A stretch of DNA of 47,684 nucleotides, from the NCBI GenBank assembly GCA_017647225.1, contig JAGCLA010000033.1, positions 1 through 47,684 of the forward strand. Reading direction: 5' to 3'. Source of the stretch: Bacteroidaceae bacterium (GTDB lineage Bacteria > Bacteroidota > Bacteroidia > Bacteroidales > Bacteroidaceae). A program made the translations under genes and the position numbers. The stretch's first letter is position 1. Every line of letters starts with the position of its first letter. Of this stretch, positions 7,352 to 16,729 are shown one piece after another. The notes under the pieces were generated by a model. That model saw only the letters and a list, made by a program, of their open reading frames with translations. It ran no database searches and was not told the DNA's origin.

Positions 7352-9025
7352 TCACTTATACATGAACCTCTTTATACTCAATTTTGGAGTTTTCTCGAAT
7401 GGTTCATTCTTGATTTCGCATACTGTAATTTTGCTATAAACAGGAAGCTTTTCGTTGAGTTCGAAAACATTCTGTTCCATGATTCTCTGAAGTTCCTCAG
7501 GTGATAGACCAGCCTCTTTCACAGCATCGGGGTTAGGAACAATCAAAGCAACCAAGCCATGCTTACGGCCAACAATCAAAGACTCGGCAACCATTGGCAA
7601 CTGGTTTACAAGGTCTTCAATCTCCTCGGGATATACGTTTTGACCATTTGCGGTAAGAATCATATTCTTGCAACGACCCTTGATAAAGATATTCTCGTTC
7701 TTGTCCATAAGACCCATATCACCTGTTTTCAACCAGCCGTCGCTTGTGAATGTAGCGTTTGTAGCCTCAGGATTCTTATAATAACCGTTCATTACAGAAG
7801 GACCCTTTGCCTGAATCTCGCCGGGTATCTTTGAAGGATTGCTTGAATCGATACGGATTTCAACACCGGGGTGAGCAACAGCACCACAAGAACGGATTAC
7901 GAAATCCTGCCATCTCTTGTAGCTCAAAAGAGGACCGCACTCGGTCATACCGTAACCAACGCAATAAGGAAGCTTAACCTTCTTCATAACCTTTTCAACC
8001 TCTTTGTTCAAGGCTGCACCGCCAAGGATAATACCACCCTTCTCGATGTTACCGCCAAAGGTTGAAACAAGTGTTGAACGTACCTTCTTATATATAATAG
8101 AGTTCAAGCCGGGGATTGCAAGCAACACTTTCATTGCAGGCTTCTGCAACTTAGGCATAACCTTTGCACGGAAAATCTTCTCTATGAGCAAAGGCACGGT
8201 AAGGAACATGAAAGGCTTAACTTCAGCAAGTGCCTTCAGCAGACGTGCAGGAATTGGTTTTTCTGTAAATATATTTACGTGGCAACCGCATGTAAGAGGA
8301 TAAACGAAGTCGAATATCTGACCGAAGATGTGTGCCAAAGGAAGAATTGACAACAATGTGTCGTTTTCACTTGCAGGAATATGGTCGCGAGCAAACTGTA
8401 CGTTTGAAGATATCGAACGTGCCGACAACATCACACCCTTGGGCGAGCTGCTTGTACCAGAAGTGTAGCTGATAACCGATATCGCATCAAAATCATCTTT
8501 CTTGTAGTTGATATCCTCTGGTGTCACGCCATTGGGGAAACGCTTTGCAAATGCTTTTGCAATTTTCTCGTTCACTTCGTCAAGTTTGTTGTTGCAGTTT
8601 ACAAGAACATCAAGACCTGCAACATTTACAAGACCGCAGAAATCGGCAAAGCCCTCGAACTGTGGAATAACCTTATCGCGCTCAAGACCTGCATATATAG
8701 AATTGTCAACCAACAACAGACGGCTGTCGGAAAGACGAGTCAAATCGGCAATGTTCTGTGGAAGGAAATCGGCAAGTAAAGGAACACATACAGCATCGTA
8801 TGTCACTACAGCAAAATAAGCAACACACCACTCAGCTGAATTGCGTGAGCAAATTGCAATTTTTTCACCTTTTTTTATGCCACATTCATCGAACAACAAA
8901 TGCATCTTTTCTATTTCAGAAGCCATTTCACCATAGGTATAGGTGTTTGCTCCATAATTACTCAAAGCCGGAGAATTCCAGTGCGCTTTGATTGACTCAT
9001 CAACATAAGACAAGAAGTGTTTCAT
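7352..9025 (-). CDS. AMP-binding acyl-CoA synthetase family protein (paralogue 2)
   Basis: 557-residue ANL enzyme with a canonical P-loop YTSGTSSSPKGVML, PYCVGYGMTECGPL, DGWLKTGDMG and the C-terminal EKTPKLSIKRFMYK. Proteins of about 555-560 residues starting MKHFLSYVDESIK resemble the Bacteroidales long-chain fatty acid-CoA ligase group, and this is inferred to activate fatty acids. It starts 18 nt after the stop of paralogue 3 with no terminator between, so the two form an operon. It ends in a strong terminator. Confidence 0.88.
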   Translation of the reverse strand: MKHFLSYVDESIKAHWNSPALSNYGANTYTYGEMASEIEKMHLLFDECGIKKGEKIAICSRNSAEWCVAYFAVVTYDAVCVPLLADFLPQNIADLTRLSDSRLLLVDNSIYAGLERDKVIPQFEGFADFCGLVNVAGLDVLVNCNNKLDEVNEKIAKAFAKRFPNGVTPEDINYKKDDFDAISVISYTSGTSSSPKGVMLSARSISSNVQFARDHIPASENDTLLSILPLAHIFGQIFDFVYPLTCGCHVNIFTEKPIPARLLKALAEVKPFMFLTVPLLIEKIFRAKVMPKLQKPAMKVLLAIPGLNSIIYKKVRSTLVSTFGGNIEKGGIILGGAALNKEVEKVMKKVKLPYCVGYGMTECGPLLSYKRWQDFVIRSCGAVAHPGVEIRIDSSNPSKIPGEIQAKGPSVMNGYYKNPEATNATFTSDGWLKTGDMGLMDKNENIFIKGRCKNMILTANGQNVYPEEIEDLVNQLPMVAESLIVGRKHGLVALIVPNPDAVKEAGLSPEELQRIMEQNVFELNEKLPVYSKITVCEIKNEPFEKTPKLSIKRFMYK

Positions 9026-9043
9026 AATATAGTAGTTTTAGTA

Positions 9044-10720
9044 TCAATTATACATAAATCGTTTTATACTCTGTTTTGGTGTCTTCTCAAAAGGTGTGTT
9101 ACGCAATTCGCAACGCGCTATTTGACTATAGGCAGGAAGTTTTGAGTTCAAAGCCAACACCGACTTGTCAACAGCAGCATCGGCCTGCTGCGAATCCATA
9201 CCGGCTGCCTTTGCAGCATCATAGTCAACGACTACTATGGCTATTATGGCATGATTTCGACCAACAACAAGGCTTTCGGCAACGTAAGGGAGACGGTTTA
9301 TCATATCCTCGATTTCTTCGGGATAGATATTCTGTCCGCTACCTGTAAGAATCATATTCTTGCAACGTCCTTTGATGAAGACAGTGCCAAAGCGGTCCTG
9401 TGTACCCATATCACCTGTCTTCAACCAGCCATCGCTTGTAAACGAAGCCTTTGTAGCCTCTTCGTTCTTATAATAGCCTATGGTTGCAACCGCACCACGC
9501 ACCTGTATCTCACCAGGGAATTTCGAAGGACGGTCAGAGTCAATACGCAATTCAAGGTTCGGCACAACACCACCCCTGTCATTGATAGTCGGATGAGCCG
9601 AAGCAACATAGCTGATAAGAGGGCCACATTCTGTCATGCCATAACCGACAGCAAAAGGTATTCTGATGCTCTTCATTACCTTCTCAACATCCTTGCTTAT
9701 CGCAGCACCACCTATAAAGAAACCGGCTTTTGCAAGGTTACCGCCAAATGTTTCCACAATTTTCGAACGCACCTTTCCAAGAATGATACGGCGAAGACCG
9801 GGTATCGCAAGCAGGAATCGCATTACAGGCTTACGTAAAGTAGGTATAACCTTTGAACGGAACACCTTTTCTATAAGCAACGGAACTGTGAGGAATATGA
9901 AAGGCTTTACACTTGCAAGTGCCTTTAACAGACGTGCTGGCACAGGCTTTTCGGTAAAGACATTAATGTGGCATCCACAAGAGAAAAGGAACAGAAAGTC
10001 GAATGCAAGACCAAATATATGCGCAAACGGCAAAATTGAAAGTGTATTTCCGGGCTCCTTTACAGCTATGGGAACAAGTTCGCGGGCAATTTCCACATTT
10101 CCCGACAAAGACTTTGACAAAAGCATTACGCCTTTCGGAGAACTGCTTGTACCCGAAGTGTAGCTTATCACTGCCAAATCGTCCAATTCGCCATTGTTCA
10201 TTTCTACATCATCGGCACTCATTCCGCAAGGATAGCGTGTTTCGAATATCTTGTCTATTTCACCTTGTTTTATATTATATGTACCCTTGCAACCTTCAAC
10301 AGCGTCAAGAGTAACAATATCGACAAGACCTATGAAATTATCTATTTTGGCGAAACCTTCAAGCACATTGTCACGCTGCATGCCTGCAAGCACGCTCTTA
10401 TCAACAAAAAGCAGACGGCTGTCCGACGCCTTTGTAAGGTTCAATACATTTTCGGGCATAAAATCCGAAAGCAAGGGCACAGCCACAGCCTTATACGAAG
10501 CTATTGCAAGAAAGGCAACACACCATTCAGCCGAGCTGCGGGCACATATTGCTATATGGTCGCCCTGTTTAAGACCACATTTCTCAAATACTATATGCAA
10601 TCGAGCAACATTTATTGCGACATCGGAATACATCAGACTGTTAGCACCGAAGTTGGTAATGGCCGGTTTGTTCCAATTATCCTTGATTGCCTGTTCAACG
10701 TAATATAAATAGTGTTTCAT
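9044..10720 (-). CDS. AMP-binding acyl-CoA synthetase family protein (paralogue 3)
   Basis: 558-residue ANL enzyme, first gene of the tandem ligase operon. It has P-loop YTSGTSSSPKGVML, FAVGYGMTECGPL, DGWLKTGDMG and the C-terminal EKTPKQSIKRFMYN. All three copies share the N-terminal pattern of M(K/R)H, an aromatic-rich stretch and a later NFGA or NYGA block, so they arose by tandem duplication rather than independent acquisition. The upstream flank has a GAACTTTGC near-match to the -7 box about 45 bp before the ATG, but no exact consensus. Confidence 0.88.
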   Translation of the reverse strand: MKHYLYYVEQAIKDNWNKPAITNFGANSLMYSDVAINVARLHIVFEKCGLKQGDHIAICARSSAEWCVAFLAIASYKAVAVPLLSDFMPENVLNLTKASDSRLLFVDKSVLAGMQRDNVLEGFAKIDNFIGLVDIVTLDAVEGCKGTYNIKQGEIDKIFETRYPCGMSADDVEMNNGELDDLAVISYTSGTSSSPKGVMLLSKSLSGNVEIARELVPIAVKEPGNTLSILPFAHIFGLAFDFLFLFSCGCHINVFTEKPVPARLLKALASVKPFIFLTVPLLIEKVFRSKVIPTLRKPVMRFLLAIPGLRRIILGKVRSKIVETFGGNLAKAGFFIGGAAISKDVEKVMKSIRIPFAVGYGMTECGPLISYVASAHPTINDRGGVVPNLELRIDSDRPSKFPGEIQVRGAVATIGYYKNEEATKASFTSDGWLKTGDMGTQDRFGTVFIKGRCKNMILTGSGQNIYPEEIEDMINRLPYVAESLVVGRNHAIIAIVVVDYDAAKAAGMDSQQADAAVDKSVLALNSKLPAYSQIARCELRNTPFEKTPKQSIKRFMYN

Positions 10721-11065
10721 AAAAACATTTTGTTTCTAAATCAAAATCCGTTTTTCAGATTTTCCGCTGCAAAGTTCGCACATCATTTCAAAAGATGCTA
10801 TTTTATGCGCTACAGAGCTGGTTGTATTGGTAAAACTATTTTATATTGGGTAAAAAAAGAAATATAGGGGCGAAATTTAATAGTAATTTAACCGCAAAAC
10901 ACCTCGCATTTTCATTTTTTACCACAAGAACAGCTCTTTTAAGCATATTTTGAACAAAAATTTGAATTTATCAACACTCGCATTTTTAATAAAAAAAACA
11001 GATAAAAATAGGTTATTATAATAAAAACACTATTTTTGCATATAAAGAAAATACAAGTAGCTAAT
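10721..11065. other. Divergent intergenic region, ligase operon / carboxyltransferase
   Basis: 345 bp of AT-rich DNA between divergent genes. It holds an exact plus-strand -7 box (11031-11038) and only weak minus-strand promoter candidates. No gene, repeat or strong hairpin was seen. Confidence 0.5.
11031..11038 (+). promoter_or_regulatory. Promoter -7 box TATTTTTG of carboxyltransferase gene
   Basis: Exact TAnnTTTG match 27 bases before the ATG at 11066. It overlaps the TTG at 11036 that would otherwise be an alternative start, which favours 11066. Confidence 0.6.
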
Positions 11066-12841
11066 ATGGAAAAGGAAATTAAATTCAGTTTGGTCTATCG
11101 CGACATGTTCCAATCGTCAGGCAAATTCCAACCGCTTGCCGACCAGCTTGAAAAAGTTGCACCCGCTATCATCGAGATGGGATGCTTCTCACGTGTCGAA
11201 ACCAACGGTGGAGCTTTTGAGCAAGTCAACCTGATGGCTGGAGAAAACCCTAACAACGCTGTAAGACGTTTTACGAAACCGTTTAACGAAGCCGGCATAC
11301 AGACACACATGCTGGACAGGGCATTGAATGCTTTAAGAATGTTTCCCGTACCGGCAGATGTCAGAAAACTGATGTATAAGGTAAAAAAGGCGCAAGGTGT
11401 CGATATCACAAGAATATTCTGCGGTTTGAATGACACGCGTAACATAATACCGTCAATCAAATATGCACTTGAGGCAGGAATGATTCCTCAGGCTACATTA
11501 TGTATTACATCATCACCTATCCATACAGTAGAATACTACAGCAACATTGCCAACGAACTTATTGAAGCCGGCGCTCAAGAGATATGCCTAAAGGATATGG
11601 CAGGTATAGGACGCCCCGACTTCCTCGGACGTCTTGTAAAGACAATCAAGGAGAAACACCCTGAAATAATCATACAATATCACGGACATAGTGGCCCGGG
11701 ATTATCTATGGCGTCAATACTTGAGGTTTGTAAAAACGGTTGCGACATAATTGACACCGCAGTGGAGCCGTTGTCTTGGGGTAAGGTTCATCCGGACATC
11801 ATCAGCGTTCAGGCTATGCTCAAGGACGCAGGATTCAAAGTGCCAGAGATAAACATGAACGCATACATGAAGGTGCGCAGCCTCACACAGGAATTCATTG
11901 ATGACTGGATGGGTGTTTTCATGGACAACAACAACAAGTTGATGAGTTCCCTACTACTGACAAGCGGACTTCCGGGCGGTATGATGGGTTCAATGATGTC
12001 CGACCTCGCAGGTGTCCACAAAGGTATAAACGGTATTCTGCAAAGCAAAGGCAAACCTACATACACTCTTGACGAGCTTATGGTTGAGCTGTTCAACGAA
12101 GTTGCCTATGTATGGCCACGAGTAGGATATCCCCCATTGGTAACTCCTTTCAGCCAGTATGTAAAGAACATCGCATTAATGAACCTTCTATCGCGCGCGC
12201 AGGACGAGCCACGTTTCAGCCGTATGGACGAGAGTATGTGGGGAATGATTCTCGGCAAGAGCGGACGCCTCCCCGGAGATGTAGCTCCCGAAATCAAGGA
12301 ACTTGCCAAAGAGAAAGGTTTCGAGTTTACCGATGCTGACCCACAGAGCTTCTACCCCGACGCTCTTGACAAATACCGCAAGGAGATGCAGGAACTCGGT
12401 TGGGACGCAGGAGCCGACGACGAAGAACTTTGGGAATTTGCCATGCACGAACGCCAATACCGCGATTACAAGAGCGGCGTAGCCAAAGAGCGTTTCCTTG
12501 CAGACATTGAAAAAGCCAAAGACGGCGAAATGGCAAGCAAGGGTATAAGCATTGAAGACATCAAGGCCATAAAGCATGCAAAAGCTGACCCAATAACTGC
12601 TCCCGAAAAAGGACAGATAGTGTGGGAAGTTGTTGTCGAAGGCGAATCCACATCTCCTGCAATAGGCAGACACTACTCTGCCGACGAGCTGTTCTGCACA
12701 ATCATCACACCTTGGGGAGAGCTTCAGCCTGTAGCAACAGGACTTGGAGGACGAGTTGTGGAAATATGCGCAAAGCAAGGCGACCATGTAAACAGAGGCG
12801 AAATTATAGCCTACCTGCAACGCGACGAACTTTTCAATTAA
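11066..12841 (+). CDS. OadA/PycB-like carboxyltransferase lacking the biotin lysine
   Basis: 591-residue protein from the ATG at 11066. A TTG ten codons upstream lies inside the promoter box and was not chosen. The N-terminal carboxyltransferase TIM barrel shows YRDMFQSSG (metal-binding Asp), ICLKDMAGIG (the family's carbamylated Lys), YHGHSGPG (metal His pair) and GGMMGSMMSDL. Family members move CO2 between carboxybiotin and pyruvate/oxaloacetate. The last ~70 residues resemble a biotinyl/lipoyl barrel, but the turn that normally carries MKM reads ITPWGELQP, and the chain ends GEIIAYLQRDELFN. It therefore cannot be biotinylated at the usual site and may use a separate carrier. No OadB, OadG or PycA gene is adjacent. 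Confidence 0.8.
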   Translation: MEKEIKFSLVYRDMFQSSGKFQPLADQLEKVAPAIIEMGCFSRVETNGGAFEQVNLMAGENPNNAVRRFTKPFNEAGIQTHMLDRALNALRMFPVPADVRKLMYKVKKAQGVDITRIFCGLNDTRNIIPSIKYALEAGMIPQATLCITSSPIHTVEYYSNIANELIEAGAQEICLKDMAGIGRPDFLGRLVKTIKEKHPEIIIQYHGHSGPGLSMASILEVCKNGCDIIDTAVEPLSWGKVHPDIISVQAMLKDAGFKVPEINMNAYMKVRSLTQEFIDDWMGVFMDNNNKLMSSLLLTSGLPGGMMGSMMSDLAGVHKGINGILQSKGKPTYTLDELMVELFNEVAYVWPRVGYPPLVTPFSQYVKNIALMNLLSRAQDEPRFSRMDESMWGMILGKSGRLPGDVAPEIKELAKEKGFEFTDADPQSFYPDALDKYRKEMQELGWDAGADDEELWEFAMHERQYRDYKSGVAKERFLADIEKAKDGEMASKGISIEDIKAIKHAKADPITAPEKGQIVWEVVVEGESTSPAIGRHYSADELFCTIITPWGELQPVATGLGGRVVEICAKQGDHVNRGEIIAYLQRDELFN

Positions 12842-12860
12842 GAAATCAAGAGATTGAAAA

Positions 12861-12906
12861 ATAAAGGAAAGAGATGACAAAAATTTTTGTCATCTCTTTC
12901 CTTTAT
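12861..12906. terminator. Bidirectional terminator, 46-bp perfect palindrome
   Basis: Perfect inverted repeat around 12883/12884: arms ATAAAGGAAAGAGATGACAA and its complement, with an AAAAATTTTT centre. It ends both the plus carboxyltransferase gene and the minus EamA gene. The last codons of the EamA gene (NKGKR-stop) lie within the stem. Confidence 0.85.
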
Positions 12907-13858
12907 TGATAATGTATATTCCTGTTGTCGCCAAGCCTGCCGCTATAATATATTTCCAATAGAAAGGCTCTGCAAGACACAGGCACGATGTAACAGCACC
13001 TACAACAGGTATCAAGGAATTGAATATCGCTACCCTGCCGACAGGGTTACAGCTTAGCAATTTATTATACAAAGCAAAGCCGAGTGTTGATATACACACT
13101 AAAAGAGCAAGTATCACGATACCCGTAAATGTCACTACGGGCAATGTTCCGCCAAGCATAAGTGCAGGCAAGAACAATGACAAGCCACCTATTGCAAGGC
13201 TATAGCCAGTTGCGACAAAGACATCGGCATACCTTTTCAAGCCACGTGTCATAAGACCAGCAAAAGCCGAACAGAAGGCATTAAGGATAATCATTCCATC
13301 GCCCATCATCGTAAACTCACCGCCGCCACCTCTGTTCAGGTTAAGAGCCAAAATTCCAGCAAAGCCTACCGAACAACCTATTATCTTACGAAGTGTCAGC
13401 TTATCGCTCTTGAAGAAAACACAAGCAAGCAGAACGAGCATGAACACACCTAAAGAGTTGAGAATTGCCGCACGTGCGCCGTCGCTATGCGAAAGCCCTA
13501 TATAGAAGAAGGCATAATGCAACGATGTGTTAAGTATCGAGAAAAGAAGGATATAGAACACACCTCCCGTACTTTCAACCTTAAAACTGCGACCGAACAG
13601 ACGCGCTATAAGCAGGATAAGTGCTCCCGAAATAAAGAAACGTACGCCTGCAAAAAGTATTTTGTTGGCAGTCATGCTTTGTGTTATGCCGAACTCCTCA
13701 AAACCGAGCTTTATAAGAGGATAGGCCCAACCCCACGATATTGCCGCTGTAAGCGCAAAAACAACCACCCAGAACGGACGTTGAAAAATCGATATTCTGC
13801 TTGCAGAGCTGTCATTAACGGCAGACTCCACACCCTGCCCCTGTTTTTGTATATTCAT
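12890..13858 (-). CDS. EamA/DMT-superfamily transporter
   Basis: 322-residue inner-membrane protein with about ten hydrophobic segments, beginning PFWVVVFALTAAISWGWAYP (about 28-47), in two EamA-like halves. Members export amino acids, nucleobases or other metabolites; the substrate cannot be read from sequence. It starts 34 nt after the uvrA stop on the same strand, so it is probably the third gene of the 17455-12890 transcription unit. Its stop codon lies inside the terminator palindrome. Confidence 0.85.
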   Translation of the reverse strand: MNIQKQGQGVESAVNDSSASRISIFQRPFWVVVFALTAAISWGWAYPLIKLGFEEFGITQSMTANKILFAGVRFFISGALILLIARLFGRSFKVESTGGVFYILLFSILNTSLHYAFFYIGLSHSDGARAAILNSLGVFMLVLLACVFFKSDKLTLRKIIGCSVGFAGILALNLNRGGGGEFTMMGDGMIILNAFCSAFAGLMTRGLKRYADVFVATGYSLAIGGLSLFLPALMLGGTLPVVTFTGIVILALLVCISTLGFALYNKLLSCNPVGRVAIFNSLIPVVGAVTSCLCLAEPFYWKYIIAAGLATTGIYIINKGKR

Positions 13859-13892
13859 ATTCTATTTACATAATTCAAAAAACCCGAAAAAC

Positions 13893-16718
13893 TTATCTTT
13901 CAAGTTCTTTTGCCAAATATGGCGCTGTATGCCCTACTCCTTTGGCTACAATCTCTTCGGGTGTGCCTGTCGCCATAACCATACCGCCTTCGCGACCGCC
14001 TTCAGGTCCCATATCGATTATATAGTCGGCCATTTTTATAACGTCAAGGTTATGCTCGATGATGACAACCGTATTTCCTTTATCGACAAGGCGGTTAATC
14101 ACATTCATAAGCACTCGTATGTCTTCAAAATGCAAACCTGTTGTAGGCTCGTCAAGCAGATAAAGTGTCTTGCCGGTATCGCGTTTAGAGAGTTCGGTTG
14201 CCAACTTGACACGCTGACTCTCTCCACCCGACAAGGTTGTCGAAGGCTGACCGAGTTTGATATATCCCAAGCCGACCTCTTGCAAGACCTTGATTTTATT
14301 CAGTATGACAGGAACATTCTCAAAGAATTCCACTGCCATGTTTATTGTCATATCAAGAACGTCGGCAATAGATTTGCCTTTATAACGCACCTCAAGCGTT
14401 TCACGGTTATATCGTTTTCCATGACACACTTCGCAAGGTACCATTACATCGGGGAGGAAATTCATTTCCAATGACTTATAGCCGTTACCGCCACACGCTT
14501 CGCATCGGCCACCCGTTACATTGAACGAAAAACGTCCCGGCTTGTAGCCACGTATCTTTGCTTCGGGCAAATCGACAAAAAGATTGCGGATATCAGCAAA
14601 GACTCCTGTATATGTAGCCGGATTTGAACGCGGAGTACGCCCCAAAGGCGACTGGTCAACATCAACAATTTTGTCGATATTCTCGATACCCTCTATTCTG
14701 TCATAGGGCAACGGCTCGCGCAATGCACGATAAAAATGCTTGGCAAGAATCGGTTGCAGAGTATCATTTATCAGCGAGGACTTGCCACCGCCCGAAACGC
14801 CTGTCACACATATAAGCTTACCAAGAGGCAGCTCGACATCGACATTTTTAAGATTATTTCCTTTTGCACCGAAAATTTTTATGGTTTTACCGTTACCCTC
14901 GCGCCTTTTGGCAGGAACTTCTATTCTTTCTTCGCCGTTGAGGAAACGTGCTGTCATGGTATCGCCTTTCAGCATCTCCTCAGGAGTGCCAGCAAAGACT
15001 ATCTCACCACCCTTACGTCCTGCCTTCGGGCCAAGGTCTATGACATAGTCGGCAGAAAGCATTATATCGCGGTCATGCTCAACCACAATGACTGTATTGC
15101 CAAGGTCGCGTAACGATTTCAACGAATTTATAAGCCTGTCGTTGTCGCGTGAATGCAGACCGATACTCGGCTCATCAAGAATATAAAAGACATTGACAAG
15201 CTGTGAGCCGACCTGTGTCGCAAGACGTATGCGCTGCCCCTCACCACCCGACAATGAGGCCGAAGCGCGGTTCAGCGAAAGATAGCCGAGTCCCACATCA
15301 AGCAAGAAGCCTATGCGCGAGAGTATCTCCTTCACTATCTCGCCGGCAATCGAACGTTGCTTGTCGGTCAGATGGTTGTCAAGATCGTTCAACCACTCAT
15401 AGAGCTGTGAAAGATCCATCGAAGCAAGTTCATATATATTCTTGCCATTCAGACGGTAATGCAAAGCCTCCTTGTTCAGTCTTGCTCCACCACATTCAGG
15501 ACATGGTTGCATTGCCGAGAACTGCTCTGCCCAGCGCAACTCCTTTGCAGAAACACCTGAGTCCTTCTGCAACTGTATGTATTTTACAAGACCATCGTAA
15601 GTCGATATGCTATCGTAAAACATCTCTGACGAGCTGTTCAACCTTAACGGCACAGGAGAGCCATAAAGAATTTCATCAATGGCTTCATCGGGCAACTCTT
15701 CCACAGGTGTATTCAATTCCGCATCATAACGTGAAAGGACAGCCTCTATCTGCTGAAAGATTGAAGAACGTCGGTATTTGCCAAGCGGAGCCAATGCACC
15801 GTCATATACAGACAACGTACGGTCGGGAATGACCTTATCGACATCGACGCAGCTTATAACGCCCAAGCCTTTGCACTTAGGGCAAAAGCCTTGTGGAGAA
15901 TTAAAAGAAAAATTATGTGGGTCAGGCTCCTTATACGAAAGTCCTGTAACAGGACACATGAGATGCTTGCTGTAATGACGTATTTTCCCTGACGGCATTT
16001 CCATTATCATTACAAGACCGCCACCCTGAGCTATTGTTGTTGCAAGGCTCTGCTTAAGACGTTGGGTATCCTTTACATCAACAGCTAATTTATCGACAAC
16101 GACTTCAATGTCGTGATTCTTGTAGCGTTCGATCATCATGCCGCGCGACAGCTCACACATTTCACCATCAATTCGCACATTCAGGTATCCCTTATGCATC
16201 AGCTGTTCAAAAAGTTCCTTGTAATGACCTTTTCTCGACTTCACAAGGGGAGCAAGCATATATATACGTTTGCCGTCATACTCGTCCAACAACAATTCGA
16301 GAATCTTCTCTTCGGTATATTTCACCATTTTCTCACCCGACAGGTAAGAATAGGCTTCGGCTGCACGCGAAAACAACAGACGAAGATAATCGTAAATTTC
16401 GGTAGTGGTTCCTACCGTAGAACGCGGATTCTTGTTTGTGGTCTTCTGCTCTATCGAGATAACAGGGCTCAAGCCTGTGATTTTATCCACATCGGGGCGT
16501 TCCAATCCTCCTAAGAAATTACGCGCATAAGTCGAGAACGTTTCAAGATAACGACGCTGACCTTCGGCAAAAATCGTATCAAAAGCCAACGAAGACTTAC
16601 CGCTACCACTAAGGCCGGTTATAACCGTCAATGAGTCGTGCGGAATTTCAACGTCCACATTCTTCAAGTTATGGACACGCGCTCCAAAAACCTCTATTTT
16701 TCCTTTTCCCTCTTCCAC
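13893..16718 (-). CDS. uvrA: Excinuclease ABC subunit A
   Basis: 941-residue DNA-damage sensor of nucleotide excision repair, acting as a dimer with UvrB. It shows Walker A GLSGSGKSS (35-43), the signature SLSGGEGQR, a second Walker A GVSGGGKSS and TLSGGESQRVKLA. The C-terminal zinc finger (CEACGG ... CEVCHG) is intact. In the first zinc module the leading CxxC is CPVTG, with Thr in place of the second Cys, while the second half (CPKCKG) is kept. I recall the same substitution in other Bacteroidetes UvrA proteins. Start ATG 16718 is 11 nt after the stop of the upstream gene. Confidence 0.95.
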   Translation of the reverse strand: MEEGKGKIEVFGARVHNLKNVDVEIPHDSLTVITGLSGSGKSSLAFDTIFAEGQRRYLETFSTYARNFLGGLERPDVDKITGLSPVISIEQKTTNKNPRSTVGTTTEIYDYLRLLFSRAAEAYSYLSGEKMVKYTEEKILELLLDEYDGKRIYMLAPLVKSRKGHYKELFEQLMHKGYLNVRIDGEMCELSRGMMIERYKNHDIEVVVDKLAVDVKDTQRLKQSLATTIAQGGGLVMIMEMPSGKIRHYSKHLMCPVTGLSYKEPDPHNFSFNSPQGFCPKCKGLGVISCVDVDKVIPDRTLSVYDGALAPLGKYRRSSIFQQIEAVLSRYDAELNTPVEELPDEAIDEILYGSPVPLRLNSSSEMFYDSISTYDGLVKYIQLQKDSGVSAKELRWAEQFSAMQPCPECGGARLNKEALHYRLNGKNIYELASMDLSQLYEWLNDLDNHLTDKQRSIAGEIVKEILSRIGFLLDVGLGYLSLNRASASLSGGEGQRIRLATQVGSQLVNVFYILDEPSIGLHSRDNDRLINSLKSLRDLGNTVIVVEHDRDIMLSADYVIDLGPKAGRKGGEIVFAGTPEEMLKGDTMTARFLNGEERIEVPAKRREGNGKTIKIFGAKGNNLKNVDVELPLGKLICVTGVSGGGKSSLINDTLQPILAKHFYRALREPLPYDRIEGIENIDKIVDVDQSPLGRTPRSNPATYTGVFADIRNLFVDLPEAKIRGYKPGRFSFNVTGGRCEACGGNGYKSLEMNFLPDVMVPCEVCHGKRYNRETLEVRYKGKSIADVLDMTINMAVEFFENVPVILNKIKVLQEVGLGYIKLGQPSTTLSGGESQRVKLATELSKRDTGKTLYLLDEPTTGLHFEDIRVLMNVINRLVDKGNTVVIIEHNLDVIKMADYIIDMGPEGGREGGMVMATGTPEEIVAKGVGHTAPYLAKELER

Positions 16719-16729
16719 TTTTCAACCAA

